Source: Maribacter forsetii DSM 18668 (lineage in GTDB: Bacteria > Bacteroidota > Bacteroidia > Flavobacteriales > Flavobacteriaceae). Taken from it: a stretch of DNA of 64,000 nucleotides. This document shows positions 29,502 through 37,990 of the stretch, one piece after another. The translations under genes and the position numbers were made by a program. How positions within the stretch are numbered: the stretch's first letter is position 1; each line of letters starts with the position of its first letter. Below the pieces are notes generated by a model. It was not told the origin of the DNA. It was given only the letters and a program-made list of their open reading frames with translations, and made no database searches. The stretch lies in NCBI RefSeq assembly GCF_000744105.1, contig NZ_JQLH01000001.1, positions 4,167,001 to 4,231,000 of the forward strand. The letters are read 5' to 3'.

Positions 29502-30719
29502 ATGTCCAACATCTTAGAAAAGACACAACATTTTGCAGTAGAATTACTTACCAATCAATTGGATAAGAAGTTCCTATACCACAATCTAAGACATACTCAA
29601 CGTGTTGTCAAAAGTACTAAACAAATATTGGATTCATGTTCCCTACCTGATGAAGATAAAGAGATAATGGTTCTGGTTGCTTGGTTACATGATACCGGTT
29701 ATACCAAGGGCACAAAAGATCACGAAGAAAATGGTTGTAAAATTGCCCAAGAATTTCTTGAAAAAGAAGGATATAGTCAAGAAAAAATTGACAAAGTAAA
29801 AACTTGTATTAGAGCCACCAAATGGAATGCAAAACCTGCAAGTTTGATGGATGAAATTATTCGCGATGCAGATTCTTCCCATTTTGCCCAGAGTAGTTAT
29901 TTAGAAACCTCTGATCTATTGCGCGAAGAACTAAAATTACTAGGGTTAAAAAATTACACACAAAAAGAGTGGTTAGAAACTAATATTCAAGTTTTTAGAA
30001 CGGATCACCAATATTATACCGATTACGCCAAAGAGAACTGGCTTGAAAAAAAGGACAAAAATTTAAGAAAACTGGTCAAAGACAAAAAGTCTGAAAAGAA
30101 ACTTGCCAAAAAAGAAAAACTTAAAGCTCAATTTAAAAGCGAAAGTCCGGATCGTGGTATACAGACCCTATATCGTGTTACCTTAAAAAATCATATTACC
30201 CTTAGTGATATTGCAGATACAAAAGCCAACATTTTGCTTTCTGTAAATGCCATTATCATATCTTTAGCGCTATCTAACCTTATACCAAAACTAGATAATC
30301 CATCTAATGATTACCTTATTTACCCAACCGTAATATTTGTATTCTTTAGTGTAGTTTCTATGGTTTTAGCTGTATTGGCGACCAGACCAAATGTTACTAG
30401 CGGTGAATTCACCAAAGAAGATGTAGCCAATAAAAATGTTAACCTTTTGTTTTTTGGAAATTTTCACAAAATGGCATTAAGTGAGTATGAATGGGCTATT
30501 CAAGAGATGCTAAAGGATAAAGATTACATCTACAACTCTCTAACCAAAGACCTATATTTTCTTGGAATTGTGCTGAACAGAAAGTATTCTCTTCTACGTT
30601 GGACCTATACCATTTTCATGATCGGTATGATTCTTTCGGTAATAGCATTTGCTGTTTCCTTTAAATTCTTTGGTCCGGATCGTAAAATAGAGTTATTGAG
30701 CCAGGTACTATTCTTTTAA
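29502..30719 (+). CDS. HD-domain phosphohydrolase fused to a Pycsar-effector-type membrane domain
   Basis: A 405-residue protein. Residues 1-180 form an HD-superfamily hydrolase: HNLRHTQRV (His31), WLHDTGY (His63-Asp64), and IRDAD (Asp122/Asp124). A charged Lys-rich linker (185-212) leads to a three-helix membrane domain (about 220-395) that opens with the PycTM signature SDIADTKANILLSVNA; helices lie at about 242-262, 270-293 and 366-390. PycTM is the membrane effector domain of Pycsar anti-phage systems, which respond to cyclic UMP or CMP. No nucleotidyl cyclase is visible in this window. The HD part may hydrolyse a nucleotide signal. The gene overlaps the end of the convergent GAF gene by 12 bases. 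Confidence 0.85.
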   Translation: MSNILEKTQHFAVELLTNQLDKKFLYHNLRHTQRVVKSTKQILDSCSLPDEDKEIMVLVAWLHDTGYTKGTKDHEENGCKIAQEFLEKEGYSQEKIDKVKTCIRATKWNAKPASLMDEIIRDADSSHFAQSSYLETSDLLREELKLLGLKNYTQKEWLETNIQVFRTDHQYYTDYAKENWLEKKDKNLRKLVKDKKSEKKLAKKEKLKAQFKSESPDRGIQTLYRVTLKNHITLSDIADTKANILLSVNAIIISLALSNLIPKLDNPSNDYLIYPTVIFVFFSVVSMVLAVLATRPNVTSGEFTKEDVANKNVNLLFFGNFHKMALSEYEWAIQEMLKDKDYIYNSLTKDLYFLGIVLNRKYSLLRWTYTIFMIGMILSVIAFAVSFKFFGPDRKIELLSQVLFF

Positions 30720-33080
30720 AGCATCCATAAGATCTTCATAAGTATATGTCTTTTCAGGTTCTTGCTCTCTTTTGTAAAGAATCTCTGCACGTATTGCCTT
30801 TAACCCAGATACACCTTGCAGACCTTCTAACTCAACAATTTCTATCTTATTGGTAAAACAACCTTTAGATTTTAGGAACTTAATGTATCTTAAATATTCC
30901 AATTCATCTTTCTTTTGTGAATACACAATAGAAAGTACCCCTTTCTGAGTTAACCTTTGATCGGTACCTTTTATATATGACTTATCAATTCTCTTTTTAA
31001 TTACCTCGTAGCGGGCATTATACGTACCATCAACATCAAATTGCTTTTCATCCATTCTAAACCTTATGGATAAAGACGTGTTGTACACCAAGATCAATGA
31101 CGCAGCATCTAACGGTACCGGTAATTTTGGCTTTAAAATGTAATGGGCATTTTCCATTTCACACATTACTTGCAATTGCCACAATCTTAGATTATTAAGA
31201 TATAAGGAATTGTACTCTTTGCTTTCCGAAATTGAAGAACCAATATACATATTGTGCTCTACGCCATCTGTTTTGTAACGCTCATAATAATGAGGAAACA
31301 TTGCCTGTGCACTTTCTTGTCTTTTATCAATAACCGAAGAAAGCTTTTTATTGATCAATGTTACACTCTCATCATAGTTCTTTCTATGATCATAGTAAGA
31401 ACCTGTACCCATATCAATTTTAGATTCATATTTTAAAATATGCTTCTCAATATCTTTATCGGATTTTTTAAGATGCTCAAAAACAGGTGATATTTCTTCG
31501 TGGACAAAATCAAAAATAGCCTGTTCACTATTTGTATAAAGCATTTCCTTTATACTCTCTAGGTGATTATTCACCCTAAAAATCAATTCTTCATAAATTG
31601 GTAAATCCCACTTTTTCACTGCAATATTCAGCACATTATCTATCTCTGAAAGCTGAATCATTAAATCTCGCTGAATAGCTAAATTTCTAGCTTGCGAAGA
31701 GTCTTTTATATCAATTTGACCAAATAAAGGATAAACTTCTTTAAAAACGATTTCTTTAAATGACGGAGATCTACCCTCTGCTTCATCTAACATGAATTTT
31801 TTTGCCTCTTCTTGAAACTTCCAATATACGGATGAATGAACAGATGTACATTCATTTTGAATTATAGCATCTATTCTATTAGTCTCTTCATTTTTTGCAC
31901 GAACTACGGCAGATACAATAAATGGTAATACATCATCTAATTTTTGGGCATTTACACCGTTAAGCACACCCTTCTTTTCAGATACAATTTCCAAAACCCC
32001 CAATAGATTATCCTCATAAGCTATTGGCGCAAATATAGCACTCTGTATACCCTGCTCCTTTAGTCCTTTGTACGGATTCATATTACCTGACTGCTCTACT
32101 TTACGATCCATATCAGTAATAGTAAAATATGAATTGTGATCTATCAGCTTATCATAAGAATCTTCACATAGTGCACTTTTACAGTTCATGTGGTGCTGCC
32201 CCCCTAAAAGAAAACTATCGAATCCCATACCTGCAACCGCTTCAAACTCGTTCTTTTTAGCATCAAAAGAAGCAAAACCAACTTTGATATTTGGTAATCT
32301 AAAAAAGGACTTAAACGTTTCCTGCAGGTCATGCATGAAATTGGTAGGCTGTATGGTATCCTTGGAAATCAATTTCGTTTTAATATTCGAAATTGCCTGC
32401 TCCATCGTAACATCGAACAAATTGGCAATTACAAAACCTTTGATGATAAAACTTTCAGGAGGAATTTTTTCCATCCAAAGAGACGCATCATTAGGATTCG
32501 CTAAAAGCTCATCTACATCTTCTTGGGTAACTTTCTTTGCTTTATCGGTAGGGATAATATCAATGAAATCTGCATTGTACATAATGCGGTAATGGCGCAT
32601 TACACCATTGGCATCTGGAATATCGTAGAAATATGGGCGACTAAAATCTAAATGATAACCATAGTAGAAGTTTAAAACCACTACACAGCTCATGATATAA
32701 TCCATATCATCACCTACGTTTCTCAACTCTGGTTCAAAATTCCTACCTGCCTCTTCTATTATTTTTTGAAAACGCTTAGAAGACTTTATGATCATATCTT
32801 GATAAGGTAACGTGGCTACCTTTATCTCATTACCACTTAAAGCTTCTGTAAACGTGTCTTGCAGAATACGCTTTATAATATCTTTATTTTTCTCTAATAA
32901 AGTAAAGTCCGAAAAACCATCTCGTAATTCAGGAAAGCCTTTTTCAATAGATAAAATACGTTCAGCGGTAGCTGCCAAAAAAGGATCATCACCTTTTATA
33001 TGTTCATCATACTTCTCTAGAAGTTTTTCAAAACTTATGAGGTGCTTAACCGGCATTATCTTTCTCTCGAGCTTTCCCAT
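30708..33080 (-). CDS. Large GAF-domain protein, function unknown
   Basis: A 790-residue, apparently cytoplasmic protein with no signal or membrane segment. A GAF-like ligand-binding domain is visible at about 240-395, with the typical pattern KVGFASFDAKKNEFEAVAG followed by IQSAIFAPIAYEDNLLGVLEIVSE. The N-terminal 230 residues and the long, charged, helical C-terminal half match no family I recognise; no kinase, cyclase, GGDEF or DNA-binding motif is visible. An alternative start is the Met at residue 9. It is convergent with the HD-PycTM gene, overlapping its stop by 12 bases, and divergent from the LpxH-like phosphoesterase gene. GAF domains often bind cyclic nucleotides; whether this one does is unknown. 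Confidence 0.8.
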   Translation of the reverse strand: MGKLERKIMPVKHLISFEKLLEKYDEHIKGDDPFLAATAERILSIEKGFPELRDGFSDFTLLEKNKDIIKRILQDTFTEALSGNEIKVATLPYQDMIIKSSKRFQKIIEEAGRNFEPELRNVGDDMDYIMSCVVVLNFYYGYHLDFSRPYFYDIPDANGVMRHYRIMYNADFIDIIPTDKAKKVTQEDVDELLANPNDASLWMEKIPPESFIIKGFVIANLFDVTMEQAISNIKTKLISKDTIQPTNFMHDLQETFKSFFRLPNIKVGFASFDAKKNEFEAVAGMGFDSFLLGGQHHMNCKSALCEDSYDKLIDHNSYFTITDMDRKVEQSGNMNPYKGLKEQGIQSAIFAPIAYEDNLLGVLEIVSEKKGVLNGVNAQKLDDVLPFIVSAVVRAKNEETNRIDAIIQNECTSVHSSVYWKFQEEAKKFMLDEAEGRSPSFKEIVFKEVYPLFGQIDIKDSSQARNLAIQRDLMIQLSEIDNVLNIAVKKWDLPIYEELIFRVNNHLESIKEMLYTNSEQAIFDFVHEEISPVFEHLKKSDKDIEKHILKYESKIDMGTGSYYDHRKNYDESVTLINKKLSSVIDKRQESAQAMFPHYYERYKTDGVEHNMYIGSSISESKEYNSLYLNNLRLWQLQVMCEMENAHYILKPKLPVPLDAASLILVYNTSLSIRFRMDEKQFDVDGTYNARYEVIKKRIDKSYIKGTDQRLTQKGVLSIVYSQKKDELEYLRYIKFLKSKGCFTNKIEIVELEGLQGVSGLKAIRAEILYKREQEPEKTYTYEDLMDALKE

Positions 33081-33191
33081 GGTTTAGTTAGTCTGCTAAT
33101 TGTTTGTAAAGTTACAAAATATGCTAAGTTTTTTTATGGCTCTAAGCCCTATGGTTGACTGGATTTTCGGATATTTAACGAAAAATAACCC

Positions 33192-34085
33192 ATGTCATCG
33201 GATAGTAGACTTACTAGAGCTTACAAAAACGCTAAAGTTATTCCGTTTGATGACGCTTCTAAATTCATACTTTTCAGCGATTGCCACAGGGGAGACAACA
33301 GTTTTGCCGATGATTTCGCTAACAATAGAAACATCTATTATCATGCTTTACAATTCTACCACTCACAAGGATTTGACTACTGTGAACTTGGTGATGGCGA
33401 CGAACTCTGGGAGAACATACATTTCGAGTCTATTTTTGAGGCCCATAAAAATGTATTCAAGCTTTTAAAGCAATTTCATTTAGAGCAAAGATTGCACATG
33501 ATTTGGGGAAATCATGATATGGTCTACAAAGATGAAGCCTATGTCAAGAAACATCTATCGAGCTATTTTGAGCCTATAGACGACAAAGACAAATCTCTTT
33601 TTGAAGGTATCAAATACCATGAAGCTCTTATTTTAAAACATAAAGAAACGCAACAAGAAGTTTTCCTTACCCACGGTCACCAGGCAGATTGGTGGAATTA
33701 TAGGTTTTGGCGTGTAGGTAGATTTTTAGTAAGAATTCTATGGAAACCGCTACAAGTTTGGGGCATTGCCGATCCAACATCGCCTGCCCGAAACTATACG
33801 GAACTCATAAAAGTAGAGCGCCGCACAAAAAAGTGGATTCTAAAAAACAACTTAAAAATTACCGTTGTAGGCCACACTCATAGACCACGCTTTCCTGAGC
33901 CTGGTGATATTCCTCTTTTTAATGATGGTAGCTGTGTTCACCCAAGAAGCATTACCGGTATTGAAATTGAAAAAGGATGTATTTCATTAATAAAGTGGCA
34001 AATAAACACTACTGATGATGGCACCTTGAGAGTGGTTCGTATTTTATTAGAAGGACCACAGAAGTTGGAAGATTATATAGAATAA
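33192..34085 (+). CDS. LpxH-like calcineurin-type metallophosphoesterase
   Basis: A 297-residue soluble protein with the full dinuclear metal set: FSDCHRGD (Asp30, His32), LGDGDELWE (Asp68), WGNHD (Asn107, His108), THGHQ (His161, His163) and VGHTHRPRF (His228, His230). The GHTHRP ending resembles UDP-2,3-diacylglucosamine pyrophosphatase (LpxH) and related phosphoesterases, but the protein is longer than LpxH and the GDGDE motif replaces the usual GDxxD spacing pattern. The substrate is therefore open (lipid A precursor, nucleotide or other phosphoester). It is divergent from the GAF gene with a 111-base gap and is followed by about 200 bases of very AT-rich DNA before aqpZ. Confidence 0.85.
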   Translation: MSSDSRLTRAYKNAKVIPFDDASKFILFSDCHRGDNSFADDFANNRNIYYHALQFYHSQGFDYCELGDGDELWENIHFESIFEAHKNVFKLLKQFHLEQRLHMIWGNHDMVYKDEAYVKKHLSSYFEPIDDKDKSLFEGIKYHEALILKHKETQQEVFLTHGHQADWWNYRFWRVGRFLVRILWKPLQVWGIADPTSPARNYTELIKVERRTKKWILKNNLKITVVGHTHRPRFPEPGDIPLFNDGSCVHPRSITGIEIEKGCISLIKWQINTTDDGTLRVVRILLEGPQKLEDYIE

Positions 34086-34288
34086 TTATTTACCCAATAG
34101 CACTCTTCATCTCATTTTTGATTTTTCAATCGATAATTTAAATAATCATACGAAATAAGGTTTTTTTATAATAATATATCTACAAAAAATCTATTTTATA
34201 AATAAATTCTTAAAAATATATTTAAAATATTGTGACTTCTATAAGGTTTTGGTTTCTAAACTAATACAATCAATTAAACCTTATTAAA

Positions 34289-34984
34289 ATGAAAAAATTT
34301 ATTGCAGAATTTATCGGCACATTATGGTTAGTATTAGGTGGTTGCGGTAGTGCCGTACTCGCCGCAGGTTTTCCAGAAATGGGTATTGGCTTTGTTGGCG
34401 TTTCTTTGGCCTTTGGTTTAACCGTCGTTACTATGGCTTATGCCATAGGTCATATTTCCGGCTGCCATTTAAATCCTGCCGTAACCATTGGTGTTTGGAT
34501 TGGCGGACGCTTTGAAGGTAAAGACGTATTTTCATATATCATTGCACAAGTAATGGGCGGAATTGCAGGTGCAGCCATACTCTTTCTCATAGCTTCAGGA
34601 AAATCAGATTTTGTTTTAGGCGGCTTTGCTTCTAACGGTTATGGTGAGCATTCACCAGGCGGATACGGTATGACTTCTGCGTTAATTATTGAGGTAGTAA
34701 TGACCTTCATTTTCTTATTTGTTATTTTAGGTTCTACCTACACAAAAGCACCAAGAGGATTTGCAGGCTTGGCAATCGGACTTTGTCTTACCTTAATACA
34801 TTTGATCAGTATTCCCGTAACCAATACATCAGTAAACCCTGCACGTAGTACAAGCCAAGCTCTTTTTGTTGGAGATTGGGCTTTAGATCAACTTTGGTTA
34901 TTCTGGCTAGCACCGATCGTAGGAGCAATTTTAGCTGGATTAGTTTACAAAGCTATTTCACCGGAAATGACAGATAAATTATAG
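34289..34984 (+). CDS. aqpZ: Aquaporin Z-type water channel
   Basis: A 231-residue inner-membrane channel with six helices and both NPA boxes: HLNPAVTIG (62-64) and SVNPARSTS (183-185). The selectivity-filter residues match water-selective aquaporins: Phe near 42, His171, Thr180 and Arg186. The length matches AqpZ. It is transcribed alone: about 200 bases of AT-rich leader precede it and a strong terminator follows the stop within 20 bases. The expected role is rapid water exchange under osmotic change. Confidence 0.95.
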   Translation: MKKFIAEFIGTLWLVLGGCGSAVLAAGFPEMGIGFVGVSLAFGLTVVTMAYAIGHISGCHLNPAVTIGVWIGGRFEGKDVFSYIIAQVMGGIAGAAILFLIASGKSDFVLGGFASNGYGEHSPGGYGMTSALIIEVVMTFIFLFVILGSTYTKAPRGFAGLAIGLCLTLIHLISIPVTNTSVNPARSTSQALFVGDWALDQLWLFWLAPIVGAILAGLVYKAISPEMTDKL

Positions 34985-34999
34985 AATTTTAAAGATTAC

Positions 35000-35039
35000 G
35001 CTCATCGTATTTAGATAAAATCTGATGAGCTTTTTTTTT
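35000..35039 (+). terminator. Intrinsic terminator after aqpZ
   Basis: GCTCATC and GATGAGC form a 7-base stem, followed at once by nine T. It lies 15 bases after the aqpZ stop and separates aqpZ from the GntP operon. Confidence 0.9.
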
Positions 35040-35081
35040 ATGGTATATTTAGAGAATCAACTAAACTAACTCGATTCAAAT

Positions 35082-36398
35082 ATGCCTTTATTCATTGTTA
35101 TTCTAGGAATTCTTCTCCTATTTATTCTCATTGCCAAATTTAAACTCAATGCTTTTATCACCTTTATCATCGTATCTTTATTCGTTGGTATTGCTGAAGG
35201 TATGGAACCCATTAGCGTGGTGGACTCCATTCAGAAAGGCATCGGTAATATTTTAGGATTTCTTGTTATCATTTTAGGTCTCGGTGCTATGCTAGGCAAA
35301 TTGGTTGCAGATAGTGGCGCCGCACAAAAAATCACCACTCAATTAGTAGATAAATTCGGAAAAAAGAATATTCAATGGGCTGTAGTATTGACAGGTTTCA
35401 TTGTGGGTATACCCATGTTTTACTCCGTAGGTTTTGTCATTTTAGTCCCTCTAGTTTTCACTATCGCCGCTGCAACTGGCCTACCCCTTTTATATGTAGG
35501 CTTACCAATGCTGGCCTCCTTATCGGTAACACATGGTTATTTACCTCCGCACCCGGCACCAACAGCACTTGCATCTATGTTTAACGCTGATATTGGAAAA
35601 ACACTGTTATACGGAATCATCGTTGCCATACCCGCAATAATCGTTGCCGGACCATTACTTTCAAGAACCTTAAAAGGTATTAACGCAACACCGCTTAAAG
35701 AATTTCTAAACCCTGTAGTTTTAAAAGAAGATGAAATGCCAAGTATGGGGAATAGCATTATAAGTGCACTTTTGCCTGTTATTCTAATTGCAGTTGCTGC
35801 ATTGGCACAACTTTTACTCCCTGCGGATTTCTTTCTTACCAAGATTTTAGTTTTTATGGGCAACCCAGCTATTGCAATGCTTATTGCCGTTTTAGTTGCT
35901 ATCTACACTTTAGGTTTAGGTCAAGGAAAAAGTATGAAAGAGGTCATGGACTCTGTTGGTAGTGCAATTACAGGTATAACCATGGTACTTCTTATTATTG
36001 CTGGCTCTGGCGCATTAAAACAGGTATTAATAGATAGTGGTGTAAGCGAATATATTGGCGGTATTTTAGAACAATCTTCTATTTCACCTTTAATATTAGC
36101 TTGGTTGATCGCTACAATAATTCGAGTCTGTGTAGGTTCGGCAACAGTCGCAGGTTTAACCGCTGCCGGTATTGTTCTGCCTCTTGTTCAAGGCACGGGT
36201 GTTAGTCCTGAATTGATGGTCTTGGCAATTGGATCAGGTAGTTTAATGTTATCTCATGTTAACGATAGCGGATTCTGGTTATTTAAAGAGTACTTTAATC
36301 TATCGGTTAAAGACACTTTAAAAAGTTGGACCGTCATGGAAACAACTGTTGGCGTTATGGGATTGATAGGTGTTCTTGTAATCAATACTTTTATATAA
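35082..36398 (+). CDS. GntP-family permease, probable D-serine/D-amino acid importer
   Basis: A 438-residue inner-membrane protein with about 12 hydrophobic helices. It carries the GntP-family features MLGKLVADSGAA near residue 70 and, further on, HGYLPPHPAP and a C-terminal SHVNDSGFWLFKEYF segment. GntP relatives carry gluconate and related hydroxy-acids, and the branch that includes E. coli DsdX carries D-serine. It is the first gene of a tight operon with RidA, a D-serine-dehydratase-type enzyme and a dipeptidase, and no gluconate kinase is nearby. D-serine or another D-hydroxy amino acid is therefore the more likely substrate. This is inference from context. Confidence 0.88.
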   Translation: MPLFIVILGILLLFILIAKFKLNAFITFIIVSLFVGIAEGMEPISVVDSIQKGIGNILGFLVIILGLGAMLGKLVADSGAAQKITTQLVDKFGKKNIQWAVVLTGFIVGIPMFYSVGFVILVPLVFTIAAATGLPLLYVGLPMLASLSVTHGYLPPHPAPTALASMFNADIGKTLLYGIIVAIPAIIVAGPLLSRTLKGINATPLKEFLNPVVLKEDEMPSMGNSIISALLPVILIAVAALAQLLLPADFFLTKILVFMGNPAIAMLIAVLVAIYTLGLGQGKSMKEVMDSVGSAITGITMVLLIIAGSGALKQVLIDSGVSEYIGGILEQSSISPLILAWLIATIIRVCVGSATVAGLTAAGIVLPLVQGTGVSPELMVLAIGSGSLMLSHVNDSGFWLFKEYFNLSVKDTLKSWTVMETTVGVMGLIGVLVINTFI

Positions 36399-36408
36399 AT
36401 AAATACAA

Positions 36409-36870
36409 ATGAAGCCATCTGAAAGAATCAAGGAACTGGGATTGATTTTACCCACTGCTCCACCTCCTGCAGGTTTATACAAACCTGTTTTAGTCGTTGA
36501 CCATTTTCTATATATTTCTGGTCAGGGTCCTATGCAAAATGACGGTTCATTGATTGTCGGCAGAGCCGGTCATGATATGACTATGGAAGAGGCTAAAGTT
36601 GCTGCAAGACAAGTTGCATTGACCATGCTTTCTACAATACAAACTCATTTTGGCGATATTGATAAAATTAAAAGAATTATAAAAACCTTAGGGATGGTGA
36701 ATTCTACTCCCGATTTTGGTCAACAACCTTTGGTCATCAATGGTTTCAGTGAACTCATGGCAGATATTTTTGGACCTGATAATGGTGTTGGTGTTCGTAG
36801 TGCCGTTGGTATGATTTTACCCGGCGGAATTCCTGTTGAAATTGAAGCTCATTTTGAACTACATCATTAA
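36409..36870 (+). CDS. RidA-family enamine/imine deaminase
   Basis: A 153-residue RidA (YjgF/YER057c/UK114) family protein. The key arginine is in GVRSAVG (Arg130) and the acidic partner in VEIEAHFE (Glu144); the early YISGQGP segment is also typical. It is slightly longer than E. coli RidA, as in the branch common in amino-acid operons. The family hydrolyses reactive 2-aminoacrylate and related enamines to keto acids and ammonia. It lies 10 bases after the permease gene and 5 bases before the PLP enzyme gene, where it would remove aminoacrylate made by D-serine dehydration. Confidence 0.92.
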   Translation: MKPSERIKELGLILPTAPPPAGLYKPVLVVDHFLYISGQGPMQNDGSLIVGRAGHDMTMEEAKVAARQVALTMLSTIQTHFGDIDKIKRIIKTLGMVNSTPDFGQQPLVINGFSELMADIFGPDNGVGVRSAVGMILPGGIPVEIEAHFELHH

Positions 36871-36875
36871 CAATT

Positions 36876-37988
36876 ATGGCAAACAAAAATTGGTATTCTA
36901 TAGACGAAACAGCCGGAGTTATTTCTCCTTCTTTATTGGTTTATCCAGATAGAGTTCAGCAAAATATCGACCTAATGATTTCTATGATTGGTGATGTAAA
37001 TCGGCTACGTCCGCATGTAAAAACTTATAAAAATGCCAATATCATCAACATGCAAATGGCAAAGGGAATACAAAAATTCAAATGCGCTACTATTGCTGAA
37101 GCTGAACTACTTGGCGACTGTAATGCTGTTGACGTATTATTAGCCATGCAACCCGTTGGTGCTAATGCACAGCGTTTTATTGAATTAATCAAAGAATACC
37201 CGAAAACAAAATTTTCTACCCTTGTAGATAATTCTAAAACACTTAAAATTCTTAGTGAACTTGCAAAATCTCATCACATTAAAATTCCGCTTTGGATAGA
37301 TATTAATAATGGTATGAATAGAACGGGAATCATTCCTGACCAAGATGCTTTAGAATTGTACACTCAATTACATGAAAATGAATTTTTAATTGCTGAAGGT
37401 TTACATGTTTATGACGGTCATCTTCGTAATTCAAATCCCGTAATACGAGAGCAAGAATGTAATACAGCTTTCAAAGCAGTAATCGACTTAAAGAAAAGTA
37501 TTGAAGATAAAAACATACCTAGCCCAAAAATTGTAGCTGGCGGTTCGCCAACGTTTCCTTTTCACTGTAAACGCCAAGATGTTGATGCCAGCCCCGGAAC
37601 AACACTTCTTTGGGATTCTGGTTACGGAAACCAATTTCCGGAAATGGGCTTTTTGCCAGCTGCAGTATTGTTTACAAGAATAATTAGTAAACCAACTACT
37701 GGTATTCTATGTTTTGATCTTGGTCATAAATCGGTTGCTCCTGAAATGCCTTTTCCACGAATAGAATTTTTAGACTTAAAACACAGTAAACAAATAAGTC
37801 AGTCAGAAGAGCATTTGGTAGTCGAATATGACGACCTAACAATACCTGAAGTAGGTGATGTTCACTATGCCATTCCCAAACATATTTGCCCTACTGTGGC
37901 GAAATACGACACCTTAACGATTATAAAAGAAAATACCGTTATCGATTACTGGCCCGTAACTGCCAGAACTCAAAAATCTACTATTTAA
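36876..37988 (+). CDS. DSD1/D-threonine aldolase-type PLP enzyme
   Basis: A 370-residue fold-type III PLP enzyme with an alanine-racemase-like N-terminal barrel. The PLP lysine is Lys49 in RPHVKTYK, the family signature. Near the C-terminus PKHICPT supplies a His336-x-Cys338 metal pair, the form reported for zinc-dependent D-serine dehydratases; characterised D-threonine aldolases use His-x-Asp. The reaction is therefore more likely D-serine to pyruvate and ammonia, or cleavage of a D-3-hydroxy amino acid. RidA and a GntP permease directly upstream fit the dehydratase reading. No signal peptide: cytoplasmic. The next gene starts two bases after the stop. Confidence 0.9.
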   Translation: MANKNWYSIDETAGVISPSLLVYPDRVQQNIDLMISMIGDVNRLRPHVKTYKNANIINMQMAKGIQKFKCATIAEAELLGDCNAVDVLLAMQPVGANAQRFIELIKEYPKTKFSTLVDNSKTLKILSELAKSHHIKIPLWIDINNGMNRTGIIPDQDALELYTQLHENEFLIAEGLHVYDGHLRNSNPVIREQECNTAFKAVIDLKKSIEDKNIPSPKIVAGGSPTFPFHCKRQDVDASPGTTLLWDSGYGNQFPEMGFLPAAVLFTRIISKPTTGILCFDLGHKSVAPEMPFPRIEFLDLKHSKQISQSEEHLVVEYDDLTIPEVGDVHYAIPKHICPTVAKYDTLTIIKENTVIDYWPVTARTQKSTI

Positions 37989-37990
37989 GC

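Noticed and set aside
29502..30719. A complete Pycsar defence system
   Set aside because: The effector-type membrane domain is there, but no nucleotidyl cyclase is recognisable in any nearby gene, and the HD fusion is not the standard two-gene arrangement.
35082..36398. Gluconate permease in a gluconate operon
   Set aside because: No gluconate kinase or Entner-Doudoroff gene is nearby; the operon partners all fit D-amino acids better.
37886..37990. Upstream start for the dipeptidase
   Set aside because: It lies inside the PLP-enzyme gene and adds sequence unlike the family; the ATG at 37991 begins right at the conserved VDAHLDL.
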